Of a DNA stretch of 64,000 nt, positions 38,838 through 49,695 are shown in pieces; within the stretch, counting starts at the first letter, position 1, and every line of letters begins with the position of its first letter. The DNA comes from Cycas panzhihuaensis (taxonomy: Eukaryota > Cycadophyta). The stretch covers positions 108,631,741 to 108,695,740 of the forward strand of contig CM041465.1 in NCBI GenBank assembly GCA_023213395.1, in the 5' to 3' direction. The notes under the pieces were generated by a model, which was not told where the DNA came from, did no database searches, and worked only from the letters and a program-made list of their open reading frames with translations. The position numbers and the translations under genes are program-made.

Positions 38838-41467
38838 TGAAACGTGTCTACGGGATGGTCTCCTATGTTTAGTAAGATATGACTAACTAAACTATAGTTA
38901 GGCTATGAGTGGGGTCAATCGGCAAGAAAACACCATGCATGCTTAGGTGTCGCAAGACGTATCTGTGATCCAGAAATGGCACCTAGTTGCTTTAGGGTGA
39001 TCTTCAGAGAGGGACACAAGGCGAAGCCTTGGCTCATCCCAAAAAGTGAGGCCCTCCTACTCCTTGAATGGCCAGGAAGAGGAAGAGGGGTCCTGAAGGG
39101 TTACGTCTTCTTAAGAAAGAGAGAAGGTGACATGCAGGTAAAAGTGCATAGTATGATATCCTACATATGGGCTAGTCGAGGAAGTGAGGAACAGATAACT
39201 CACTTTCAAGAAAACTATCTACACGTAGTAAAAGTAACTATAAACGAAGAGATACATAAATGCAAAGATGGATTCCTTTCCTCCTTTTTGTTTCCTACAT
39301 GTTTTAGTATGTAAACATATAGATGGAGGAAAAATGCTATAGGAAAGGACAACAAGGAGAAGAAAAAATACCTGGATATGGTGTGCGAACAGAGTGTTGC
39401 GACCTTTATTTCCTTCTGTGCTCTCCTGCTCCAACTTGTCGTGTAGGTGGGACTAGCCAGCGTTGGTTGCCGTGAGCGGTCGAGGGGCTATCTTACCTTC
39501 CCCAAATATGCAAAAGAAGCAAAGCAAGGCAAAAACAACAAAAAAGAAATAAGGAAATGCAACCAACAAGAGGCCAACCTGCAAACGAACTCGCCTTGTG
39601 TATATCTCCATTATCACAAAACCTGTCAATCATAACATGTAAGTTTCTCCCTCCTGGAAGAGGGGGTACCAAATATATCTACTATATATATGTATAAATA
39701 CAAAGGAGCTGATATCAAATTAAATCAAGAACACATTGCACATTACTCCTAAAAAACTCTAAACAGGACTCAAGCAAGCATCAACACCAGCCGGTATCCA
39801 AAGTAAAAGAGTTAGCCTCAGAATGGCTAGCTCACCCATAGAAATCTCCACGTGGCCTCAGGGAAAGAAAAGTAAACTATACTGACTGTACAGGGTAGCG
39901 AGCAAGAGATAAGATAAACCAGCAGAATGATGTACAAGCGCACCCAAGGGACGAAGTGCTATGAGCAGCAAATCATCCGATTGGGATGGGCTATGAGTTG
40001 TAAACCAACTGAGAAGGGTTTTGGGGCTTATGTGGTGCCCAAAACCAGCAAATGTGGGTCTAAAACTAGCGTGGCAAGGGGCTGCCAATGCTGGTTCAAA
40101 TTTAGAGACAGGCTTCCAAGTCCCTAGCCTAACTCCAAGGGAGGCAGTAGGTGCAAGAGGAAGGAAAGGAAGGGTTTGGATCCTTGGGGAGAAGGTCAAT
40201 AAGGAGGACTAACCCTGCCTTTCTCCCTTCACCTTTCCTTGTGTCACCCTCTTGCAAAGCCACCTTAAAGTGGACTTGCAAGAGAATGAGGGGGAGTACT
40301 ATAAGATAGGGTGTAAAGAGCTAGTTCTTAATGGGTACAAAGTCAAGAACAATAAATATACTAAGAACTATTCATAGAAAATAAGGGAAAAAATATAAAT
40401 CTTAGAGCAAATAATGGGGAGTAGCTTGCAGCAGGGAATAGGAGCTTATTCCTACTGGAAAATAGGAGAAGAAGCCTATGTTTAATAGGCTTTAGAGGCT
40501 AGCTTGGAAGAGAGGCCACCGTGAGAACACAACTATGGTTTTGGGACCTTGGAGCTTTGCTTTGGAGAATTCCTATGAATGGTCCTTTCTCCACCGTGTA
40601 AACCTACAAGAAGAGGGTTTGAGCTATTGGAGCTAGACCTGAGATGCAGTAAGAATCCCTATAGAAAGAGTAACAAAGCCAAAGAGCATGTCCTTTTGTA
40701 GTCCTATAGAGAGAGCTATGGTAGTGGAATGAAAATATGGAAGAAGAAGAGAGCAAAATGATTCACTTTTTAGTTTTTATGTCCCCACTAACCCTAAGTA
40801 AACATTTAGAGTTGTGAGAAAGTGAAAAGGTGCAGACGTCACGTGGCAGTTCCACAAAAAGAGCGGGAACTGCCACGCCTATTTTAAAAATTAATTTCAA
40901 ACTGTCGCACCGTGGTAAACTTTGCAATACCGCGATAAATACTGCGGTATCACTAAGTTTATAGCAGTGCAGGCCTATAGGCTAAAATTAGGATAGAAAT
41001 GGGGTTTGAAGCTAAACAGCAGGTATGTTAAGGTTGAGCAGGTTGGGGATTGTTGCCCAGGTGACTGATAAGTGGTCAGAAGAGAGGGACAGGTCTCAAG
41101 CGAGGGTCCTATCATACTTAGAAAGTAAATCAAAGTAGAGGCAGGATGCTGCTATGGACGAGATGTGACCAACTAAGGTGCTTGAGGGGCTATGGAGATG
41201 ATGTAGATGGCTGAGTGCCATATGGGATGCAGGACTCGCTGAGGAGTGCCCCCATAGTGGGTCGTCATAGGCTGAGTGGTGTGCGGCAAGCACAAGCAGT
41301 ATCATCAAGCAAGGAAGCAATACAGTCATGGAAATGACAGGCAAGTATACATCAGGCAATCTACTAAGTGACCTCGGTCAAACAAAAGTGAGGGTGGGAG
41401 CAAGAACATATACCTGAGCTTACCTGAGTCGATGCGTCCCAAGTCCATTCCCGGTAGCCGGGAAACA
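38838..41467 (-). repeat. E3 5' LTR
   Basis: 2630 bp, minus strand, starting TGTTTCCCGG at 41467 and ending TTTCA. The terminal palindrome is perfect here (TTCCCGG-CTA-CCGGGAA). Donor-like CTCAGGTAAGCTCAGG lies near 41420, the G-box CACGTG at 40840-40845 within a hairpin (GTGGCAGTTCC ... GGAACTGCCAC), and palindromic AAACTT/AAGTTT repeats near 40916-40965. ORFs inside are not conserved. Confidence 0.93.
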
Positions 41468-41500
41468 ACATGTACTGATACATGACATGTTGGATTGCAG

Positions 41501-42104
41501 GCATGGTGGATATTCAGAGGCTAATAGAGGCTGTAGTCTGACAGATATTCTCTCAGGCCTATGTAGAGGGACAACCTCCCATCTAGGCTGGCAATGAGCC
41601 TAGGTCAGTAGGCGACCATGTAGCAGCATTTACCCCATTGATACAGGTGAGAGATATATGGATAGCAGAGTACCAGGAACACGAGGCACATGTGGGACGA
41701 CAACAGGTTAAGATGGATGCCATCTGATCTGAGAGGGATGCTCTATAGAGTCTGGTGTAGGCACTGGAGGCTCAGGGAGGAGTCGGAGGGGATATGGGAA
41801 GCCATATCTGGCTAGCGGTGATGGAGGAGTGGCTCCAGGGGATGGAGGAGAGGCTCCGCCTCGTAAAGATGGAGCGTGATCGTATCTAGGCTCGATACGA
41901 TTGACTGATAGAGGACATGGCATCGAGGTCGGTAGAGAACAAGACATGCACTCATATGTCGGGCGGCGACCCCGAGGAGGCCACGGGATGAGGGGAGCGA
42001 GGCAGGGAGCCCGCAGAGACTCAGGAGGAGTCTCAGAGGGATGTGATCCCTAGGAGAGGGATCACATCAACTAGGAGATGATGCCCTAGGGGCAGGGCAG
42101 TAAT
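41501..42104 (+). pseudogene. E4 antisense gene, exon 2
   Basis: Begins after acceptor GGATTGCAG (AG at 41499-41500), which is intact although E3 inserted only 33 bases upstream in the intron. Charged helical content and the basic end are recognisable only in pieces; stops are frequent. Exon 1 and the promoter must lie beyond E3, outside the window. Confidence 0.55.
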
Positions 42105-42831
42105 AGAGTAGTATATGTGTTTTATTTTTGGACAGGGGAAAGCACTGGCCTCGAGTGGGTCACCATATATAGTCACATGATTGTACCCCCCTCTGCAAGG
42201 ACACTGGCTTCCCATAGCTGATGTACCACACCATATGTATGACATGACATATGATTTTTGATGTACATATAGATGGGGTGATTAGTACCCCATTTTGACA
42301 TATGATGATGTGTATCATAATGTGTGTTAGATGATATGTATGTTTTGTTTGCATGTTTATGTGTTTGTGTGGATGCACAGATGCACAAGGATATGTATGG
42401 TTGTATTTTGAGATGATTATTGTATGAGCTTTATGTTATGATATTTATTTAGTTTGTGCATATTTCCTTTCATGCAAGACCATATTCCTAACAGGAGCAC
42501 ACATGATCACCATAAGTAGGGGTGATAGACATATGTGGGATTAAGAAATAAGGCGACATGCATGTCCACATGGGAGCATAGCAGGAAATGTAAAGGAAAT
42601 ACCAAATAGGACGGGAGTGACGATTCTCCAAAACATCATCCTAATTGGGGGATGCCCAAATAGGAGGACAAGGTTCCCAAGAGGAATGGAATGAGGGTTC
42701 CACGAGAGGAACCAAAAAGGAACGAGAGGGTCATCCTAAGCCACCATTCCACCTATAGCTAGGGGCAATGGGAATAACCTTAAGATGGTAGTTTAGGCTC
42801 ATTTCAGAGCACGAATAAGGTGATGACGAGG
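42105..42831. other. Spacer with post-pol hairpin (E4)
   Basis: No gene seen. The hairpin arms TCATCCTAAGCC (42731-42742) and AACCTTAAGATGG (42776-42788) are decayed but still in place. TA-rich conserved blocks lie near 42160-42270. Confidence 0.55.
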
Positions 42832-44170
42832 TTATGAGTAGAATTTCTTAAGGAATTTCCCATTAACAACTTTCTCAAACTCAAGACCCTCCAAGGTGAT
42901 GATCCTATAAGCATCGTTACTGAGGCTTTTGATAACGACAAAGGGGCCAATACATTTGGGCATGAATTTGGCCAAGCGGTTATGAAGATATTCCAATTTG
43001 AGGACGTGGTCACCAGGAAACAAAGGACAAGAATGAAGGTATTTATCATAGGTCCTTTGTGAGTAAGCTTTGGATGCTAGGTTAGCCTAATAGGAAGCTA
43101 AATGTCTCTAATCCAAGGCTTTGAGGTCCAAGAGGCAAGCCTGACAGATCAACTCCTTATCGATGAGACCTCAAAGAGAAACTCATAAAGAAGGAATCTT
43201 CACTTCCAAAGGGAGCACCACCTCAGACCTGTATACTAGGGAGAATATAGTCATTCCCATAGTAGCATAGACAAAGGTACGGTAAGCCCATAAGGCAGAA
43301 GGGAGCTGAAGGTGCCAGTCTTTTTGAGACTAGCTGACAGTTTTCTTTAGAATATTAACAAGAGTCTTTTTAAACGACTCCACCTGACCATTTGCTTGGG
43401 TGTAATAAGGAGAGGAAGTTCTATGAGAGATTCTGAATTTCTCACAGAGCTCATCCATCTCCTTGTTACAGAAAGGGGTCCCGTTGTCAGTAATTAAGAC
43501 ATCAAGAATCTCGAAGTGGCAAATGATGTGTTGGTAAATGAAAGTAGCTATCATCTTTCCAGGGGTAATAACCAGAGGGATGGACTCCACCGATTTGGTA
43601 AAGTATTCCGTAGCAGTCAAGATAAACTTGTGCTATGACGAAGAAGGTGGGGAAATAGCTCTGATGAGGTCTAGACCCCACTGAGCGAAAGGCCATAGAG
43701 ACACGATAGGGTGAAGGGCCTTGGAAGGCACATGGGAGATGTTAGTGTGTTCCTGACATCACCGACACCTCGGGGCAAAAGCATGGGCATCCTTAAAGAG
43801 GGACGGCTAATAGTAGCCCATATGAAGGATCCTCTGGGCCATGGACTGGCCCCCAAAGTGACCCCCGCAAATGTCGTGGTGGCATTCATAGAGTATTTGG
43901 TTTGCTTCATCGGTGGTGACGCAGCAAAGGAAGATCTCATCGAAAGACCTCTTGTACAATACTTCATCCATGAGGAAGTATTACCTAGCAAAAGTCCAGA
44001 TGTGAGATCTAACCTTACTACTAGCTTTAGGGTGGTACTGCTACTATGTGAGGTACTGCACTACGTCACCATACCGCTCATTATCAACGAGTGGATGGGG
44101 AAGGATGTCCTAAATAGTCAAGACAGATTCATCAGGAAGAGAATCATCAACAGGGGTATCGAGCGAATTA
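42832..44170 (-). pseudogene. E4 integrase
   Basis: Minus strand. Core blocks: ITDNGTPFCNKEMDELCEKF (near 43480), VESFKKTLVNILKK (near 43370), GPF module CIGPFVVIKSLSNDAYRI (near 42950) and end KFLKKFYS. Several stops occur between 43330 and 43023, where FSLVY and later blocks are only traces. The zinc module and HHDICGGHFGG lie near 43880. Confidence 0.85.
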
Positions 44171-44640
44171 GGGAAAGGGGCATCTGCGAGCTACTCAGCC
44201 ACTTCCATCCCTTTCTTCGATTTCCTATTAACGATATGAAGATCGAACTCTTGAAGCAGGATGACCCAATGACCAGCCCTACCTGTCAGGTCTGAACGAG
44301 TAAGTAGATATCGCAAAGGATCAGACTGGACGATCACCTTGGTGGTATTACCAAGTAAGTAATGTTTAAACTTCTTGGTTGTGTGAACCAAGGAGAGACA
44401 TCCCTTCTCAGCTGGGGAGTAGTTGAGTTCAGCAGCCACAAGGGTGTGACTGATAAAGTAGATGGCTCTCTCGACTCCTGAGTCGTCCTCTTGAGCCAAC
44501 ATAGCACCCAAGGACTCATCAGTCGCCGAGGTGTGGAGAATAAAAGGCCTATCAAAATAGGGGGACGCCAATGTATGAGTGGAAGCAAGGGCTTCGTTAA
44601 GTCCTTCGAAGGCTTGTCAGGCCTTATCAAACCAAACAAA
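44171..44640 (-). pseudogene. E4 Ty3-type RNase H
   Basis: Open 44571-44191. Asp of TSATDESLG, Glu of SPAEKGCLSLV and Asp of VQSDPLRYLL are all kept, so this copy's catalytic set is intact, unlike E3. Only short segments before it are shifted. Confidence 0.85.
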
Positions 44641-45490
44641 TGGGGCTTCCTTCTTCAATAGGTTGGTTAAAGGTTTGGCATTCATAGCAAAGTCTGCTAG
44701 GAAGCGCCTGAGAAAACCAAGCCTACCTAGAAACGACTTGATCTATCATTGAGTTTTAGGAGGTGGCATATCAAGGATTACCTTGACTTTTTTAGGGTCA
44801 ATCTGAATTCCTTGTTTTGACACAAGAAATCCAAGGAGTTTGCTCGAAGTAATGGCAAACACACATTTGAGTGGGTTTAGGCTTACATGGTACTTGCGAC
44901 ATCATGTGAAGATAGCCCACAAGTCTAAGGGATGATGGGCCCTAATACATGAAAAACCCATCATGTCATCCATAAAGACCTCCAACGTGTTGTCAATGAG
45001 GTCATAGAAGATAAAATGCATCACCCTTTGGTAAGTAGCACCTGCATTTTTAAGACAGAAGGGCATTGCCTTATAGGTAAAGGTACCCCATGGGGTAGTG
45101 AAGGCCATCTTGTGGAAGTCTTCAGGAGATATTTGGATCTGATTGTAGCTAGAGAAACTGTCTATCAAGGACATAACCTCGAACCTGACAGTTTGATCAA
45201 TGATTTGATCGATGAAAGGGAGTGGAAAGTTGCCCTTAGGACATGCATTGTTGATATCGTAGAAATCAATGTATATCCAGATAGTCCCATTCTTTTTAGC
45301 AACGGGAACAATGTTGGATACCCATTTAGGGTAATCAATAGAAGTAATAAGTCTAGCATCCAAAAGCTTCTCAACCTCCATCTTAACAGCAGCTGGGAAT
45401 TTAGGGTGGAAAGGGTGCTGCTTCTAGCGCACGGGATAGGCGCCAGGAATGGTAGTGAAATTGTGGGTGATAATGGAGGGGTCAATTCCC
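44641..45490 (-). pseudogene. E4 reverse transcriptase
   Basis: Open 45381-44902 with EVEKLLDARLITSIDYPKW, MSLIDSFSSYNQIQ, AFTTPWGTFTYKAMPFCLKNAG and F-M-D-D (near 44962-44973). Stops occur at the start (TAGCGC where others read CGCCAG) and after LWAIFT. G has become C in MPFGLKN. Confidence 0.88.
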
Positions 45491-46440
45491 TTCATATCAG
45501 AATAATCCCACGTAAAGACATCCTGGAACTCCTAGAATAAAAGGGAATATTCCCTTACTTCAATAGGAGAGCATTCCACCCCTACCTTAATAACCTTACC
45601 AGGGGTTAAGATTATGTCCTAGGTCACCCCCATGCATATGGCATTCCCCTCCTCGAAATGGAGAGGGGCAAGGTCAATAGGAAGAGATGGAATAGGGGAT
45701 GGAATTGGGTCAGTGAGTGTGGACCTAATTGCCAGGACCTTTTGGTGGCTAAGCCTATGGTGATCAGAAGGAAAGTTTGGCGTGGAGCCCGCTAAGTGCT
45801 CAACCAAAGCTTCATCGTCTTCAAAGTAATCCACCCCATGGATGACCTTACTTCAAATAGATGAAGTCTTGAAGGAAGTAGGAACAATAGGACTATGGTG
45901 GTCATCAGGCTGTCCAACCTCTTCAGAAGACTCTAAGAGAGAGTCAGGAAGGGGCTCCTCGGAAGGAGCAAAAGGAAGTTCCTCGAAGTCATCACCTATG
46001 GGAGTGACGGAGAGGAAGAATCAATGAACTGTGGATCAATGTATGCAATGACATGAGACATAAGGGGGTGACTAGTCTCCCCAATGAAAGGGATTCTAGA
46101 TTGGGATCTAGAATAAGAAGGGTGGCTCCTACTAGTGCAGAGGAAAGAAATTAGGTGATGAAAGTCCTCATCCTCGCCATGGGACTCATCATCACTGAAC
46201 AAGACAAGGTACCCATAGCTCCCAACACCGATAGGAGCAAAGCAAGTAAGACTAGAGGAAGAAGATGCGGGATCTTCTTCGAGATGGGATGAATCAGGTA
46301 TGCGAATGGAGTAAGCTGAGGCATGAGTAGAAGGGCCTTTGTCTCCCTTTGTATGGCCATGGCTTGCTTGGTTGGTAGGACGAGTTTGTTTAATAAGCAG
46401 GCATTCATGGGAAACAACCCTCATCCATCCATCATGGACG
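45491..46440 (-). pseudogene. E4 protease-RT linker
   Basis: Contains VDYFEDDEALVEH (45834), LAPLHFEEGNAICMGVT and, upstream, GSYGYLVLFSDDESHGEDED; part of the 46694-45996 open frame. No domain recognised. Confidence 0.75.
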
Positions 46441-46880
46441 AACTTAAGTTGCCCCCAGCGGGTTGAACACATGGCTCCCATCTGGTTAAGCCATGGTCGA
46501 CCCAAGAGAATATTGTAGTCGACGTTAACGTTAAGGACTACAATGTCAATGGGGATAGTCTTGTCCTCTAGAGTGAGCAGGATTAAAACAGATCCCAATG
46601 GAGTCTTTTCACCATCACATAGCTCGCAATCGCCATGGAACAGGTTCCAAAGAAGAAATGCCAAGCTCTTGCATAATGCACAAGGGCATGGCATTCATGG
46701 AAAAACTATTATCGACAATAATCCTTTGTAGAGTACAGTCATGTGTGTCAATGGTGATGGTGAAAGGGAAGTTCCATTAGCATTCCCTTTCACATGTAGG
46801 GGGAAGGTCTTTAGGGTCAAAGGAAATGATGGGCTCATGGCTTTGGGTAACACCCAAAGCGTGAATGAGTACATCATTTA
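46441..46880 (-). pseudogene. E4 protease
   Basis: The V-D-N-S-active-site strand lies near 46705-46720 (IIVDNSF-like), broken by a stop near 46730. The GRPWLNQMGA box is near 46475-46500 and QLKFVHDGWMR follows. Family DNSS-type retropepsin. Confidence 0.8.
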
Positions 46881-49529
46881 ATCCTAAAGCTTCCAAAAGA
46901 AGAGTCTATTGTTCGAGACAACTCCTCAAAACATCCATCAAGGACATTCCCACAGTGACAGTGTGGAACTCGTTAATGATAGAGAAAGGCTTCCCCTTCA
47001 CAGTAGGTTGGGTAAGTGCCCTTCGAAAATCATAATGACCAAGACATACGAGAATGGTCTTGGGAAGTAATGGGACTTCTGGAAGGGAGGTTTCTAGAAG
47101 AGGATCATGGTGTGGAGCAGAAGAAGAGGCGCCAGCTACCTCTTTAGCAGCTTGAGACCGAGTAAGGGCATATAAGGGAGTGGCCTCAAGCATTTGGATC
47201 ACCTTATTTCCCTTATTCTGAGACGGCGAACGTGATGGAATGCATTGGTTAGGGGAATAAGAGGAAGAGGATGAATCCTAGGTGCCCTTCCCCTTATCGC
47301 GGGAAGGATGGGAATTCAGGGATCTTCCCCAGTTCTGGTTGTTCTTGGGTTGAGTATTACGATCACATTCCCCATGCTTAGGGAATGGATCCTTGTAGAC
47401 CTGTTGGTCTAGGTTAGGCCTTGAGGCCCATTTAGAGGATGAATCATATTGAGGGGCATCCTTAGGATGCTGGGCCCTATAACGTGAGTTGTCATGGAAA
47501 CACTCCCCATGAATGGAACACCACTTCTTCTCAAGTGAGGAATCTAGTTTTCTTGCTTGAGAGGACTGGGCGTTGCCATTCCTAGGGAGGGCAGCTTGAG
47601 TAGCTTATTGGATTTGTTTGTTGGAAGTGGGTGATGAAGGAACTTGTAGTTTAAGTTCCTTCATCATATGCTCAAATGAACGTATAGCAGAGGTGAGTGA
47701 ATCTAGGGTCTTCTCAGTCAGATGAGAAGAGTACCTAGTGGATTATTGTGGTTTAATCTCTTTAGTTTGAGGTGGTACCTCACGTCATTATGAGGGCTTG
47801 AGAGGCTTCTTGAGTCCAGATTGGATCTCAATAGCCTCAAGTGCTAAACACTTTGCGATGGCGGAGTCACATATAGTCGCCCCCATCTTAAGGACTTCTA
47901 CATGGACTTCAGGGCGAAGTGCATTAATGAAGAGATCTCTCTTCAATTCCTTGGGCAAAGTAGCCTTAGAGGAATGGAGGAGGTTATGAAATCATCGCAC
48001 GAAGTCATGATTCATCTCATCATGACCTTGTTTAAGCAAAAGAAGGGGTTTAATTCCCTTTTGAATGGGCGAGCAACATCAAAATAATTGATGAACTCGT
48101 CTACAAGTTGCTAGAACGAGAAAATGGAATGGGCAGGCAGGTGATAAAACCACTTAAGGGCATCGCCTTGTAAGGATCGTGGGAATAGTTTCATTAGAAT
48201 GTGATCATAGGCCTAGTAATCAATGCACACCATAGAGAAACTACAGACGTACTCTGTTGGGTCTTGGGATGAAGTTCCATCGAACTTAAGAACTTCAGGA
48301 GGATGAGGCCGTAAATTGGTTCTTAACGCCTCAACCGATAATGGTGTCGACCTATAATCCATGAAGGGACGTGCCCTTGCCTAGACCATAGTATCAGCAA
48401 ATGATATAGGAGGTAATGGGCAAGGAATGGATGGGGGTGGTAAACCCATCCCTTCTTGAGGAAGTACCCCTTATTAGAAAGGGACTTGAGGATAAGTGCC
48501 TTAAAAGGAAGATGGGTTCCTTTGCAAAAGCGCAGCATAAGAAGCTAAGCAGGATGATGGAAAAGAGGGCTGTGGAACCAAGTTTTATCCATAAGGGCTG
48601 CCTGTGGGTGGTGCAACACTGTATGGATGTAACGGGTCCACCTTGTAAGCTGGAATATGATTCCCTTTACCGTACCCCCAAGGTTTAGAAGTATAACCTC
48701 GGGGTACATAAAAGGAAGGACCATTAGGTTGGTTTTTCATATATGTGGGAGCGAGACCCACGTGACTAGTAGTAGTAGTGGTGGTAGGATCTCTAGGCCT
48801 ACTAGGAAATGCATGTGCCATGTTGGGAAGTGGCATGTTAGCTTGACTAAGAAAAGGTATGCTAACTCTAAGCAGAGAGAAAGACATACCACGAGAGGGT
48901 CCTAAAGAGCTAGGACCATGATGAGGAATGGAAGGTGTAACATGCATCCCTAAAGTAGGTGTAGGGATAGAGCAGGACAAATGTGCAAGCACAAAAGGAT
49001 TACTTGTCGTGGGATGTGTAGATGCGGATGAAGATGGTTGGATAGGAGCAGATGAGGAGGAGGCTCCCCTACGTAAGACATCTTCAAACCATCTAGGACG
49101 TGATTGAGAACGAGTAGCTTGAAAGTACTCGCTAAGGGCTTCTACCACGTCAGCAGGAGGGGTATCTACATGATCATAAGAGGTAGATGGGACCTCAAAT
49201 GAAGTAGACCCCTTAGGGCGCTCCTTATAAGAATCACTAACCAGATGATGGATCTCAAGAGAAGATGGGTCCTCTACTGTATGAGTAGAAGGATGAGCAT
49301 CAAGTGGGTGATGTTGATCACCTGGGTAGTAAATAGGATCGTCACCCTCTTGGGTGGGTCTGGGGATGGATGTGGGGAACTCATGAGTTCCTGAGGCCAA
49401 TCCATGATAGGTCTAATTGGAAGGGTATCCTTCCATTGTTGAATCGTAATCCGATAATGAAAGAAGATGATACGCGAGATCTTCTAACAATGAAGGTAAA
49501 CCACATAGGCGACGTGAGAAGCGTCGCAT
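46881..49529 (-). pseudogene. gag: E4 gag
   Basis: ATG-CGA-CGC start complementary to 49527-49529. A long open frame 49400-48585 (271 codons) covers the Ser/Pro/Thr-rich N-terminal part: GDDPIYYPGDQHHPLDAHPSTH, SYKERPKGSTSFEVP. The Gag core near 48050-47830 is broken (FINYFD, LPKELKRD). The knuckle region near 47480-47540 reads with the first Cys intact (WCSIHGECFHD). LTRSQAAKEV and FRRALTQPTVKGK lie at 47202-46906. Confidence 0.88.
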
Positions 49530-49580
49530 ACAAAGCTTGCCAACACGTTAGAAGAAGGAAAAAGATGCAAAGTGTGTGTG

Positions 49581-49595
49581 TTGGGGGCTGCCCAA
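49581..49595 (-). other. E4 leader hairpin
   Basis: TTGGGGGCTGCCCAA, same 5-bp stem and position as the other copies. Confidence 0.5.
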
Positions 49596-49676
49596 CAAAG
49601 AGATGAAGTGGAGGAGATCACTAAAAAGTAATAGTACTAACAGGAAGGGATAGGAACTAGCTCCCTTACTGGCAAG

Positions 49677-49694
49677 TCCCTAGTATGGTCTCCA
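49677..49694 (-). other. E4 primer binding site
   Basis: Minus strand TGGAGACCATACTAGGGA, one base from the LTR end; CG has become AG at one position compared with TGGCGACC. Confidence 0.75.
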
Positions 49695-49695
49695 G

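Larger units (their letters stand above)
28319..41467 (-). mobile_element. E3: Tat-like retrotransposon, minus strand, 3' end outside window
   Basis: Read on the minus strand: 5' LTR 41467-38838, PBS, gag, protease, RT, RNase H, integrase, then the inverse of its antisense gene (plus strand, 28765-31403). At 28319 it is cut by E1; the rest (second RNase H, PPT, 3' LTR) should lie left of the window beyond E1. The cut falls in CCTCCTACCCT, matching E2 near 17123. Point mutations are numerous. Confidence 0.92.

Noticed and set aside
39660-39700. TATATATATGTATAAATA in the E3 LTR as its promoter TATA
   Set aside because: Lies far downstream of the U3 G-box/telo-box region where the other LTRs have theirs, so it is probably a transcribed AT-rich stretch.
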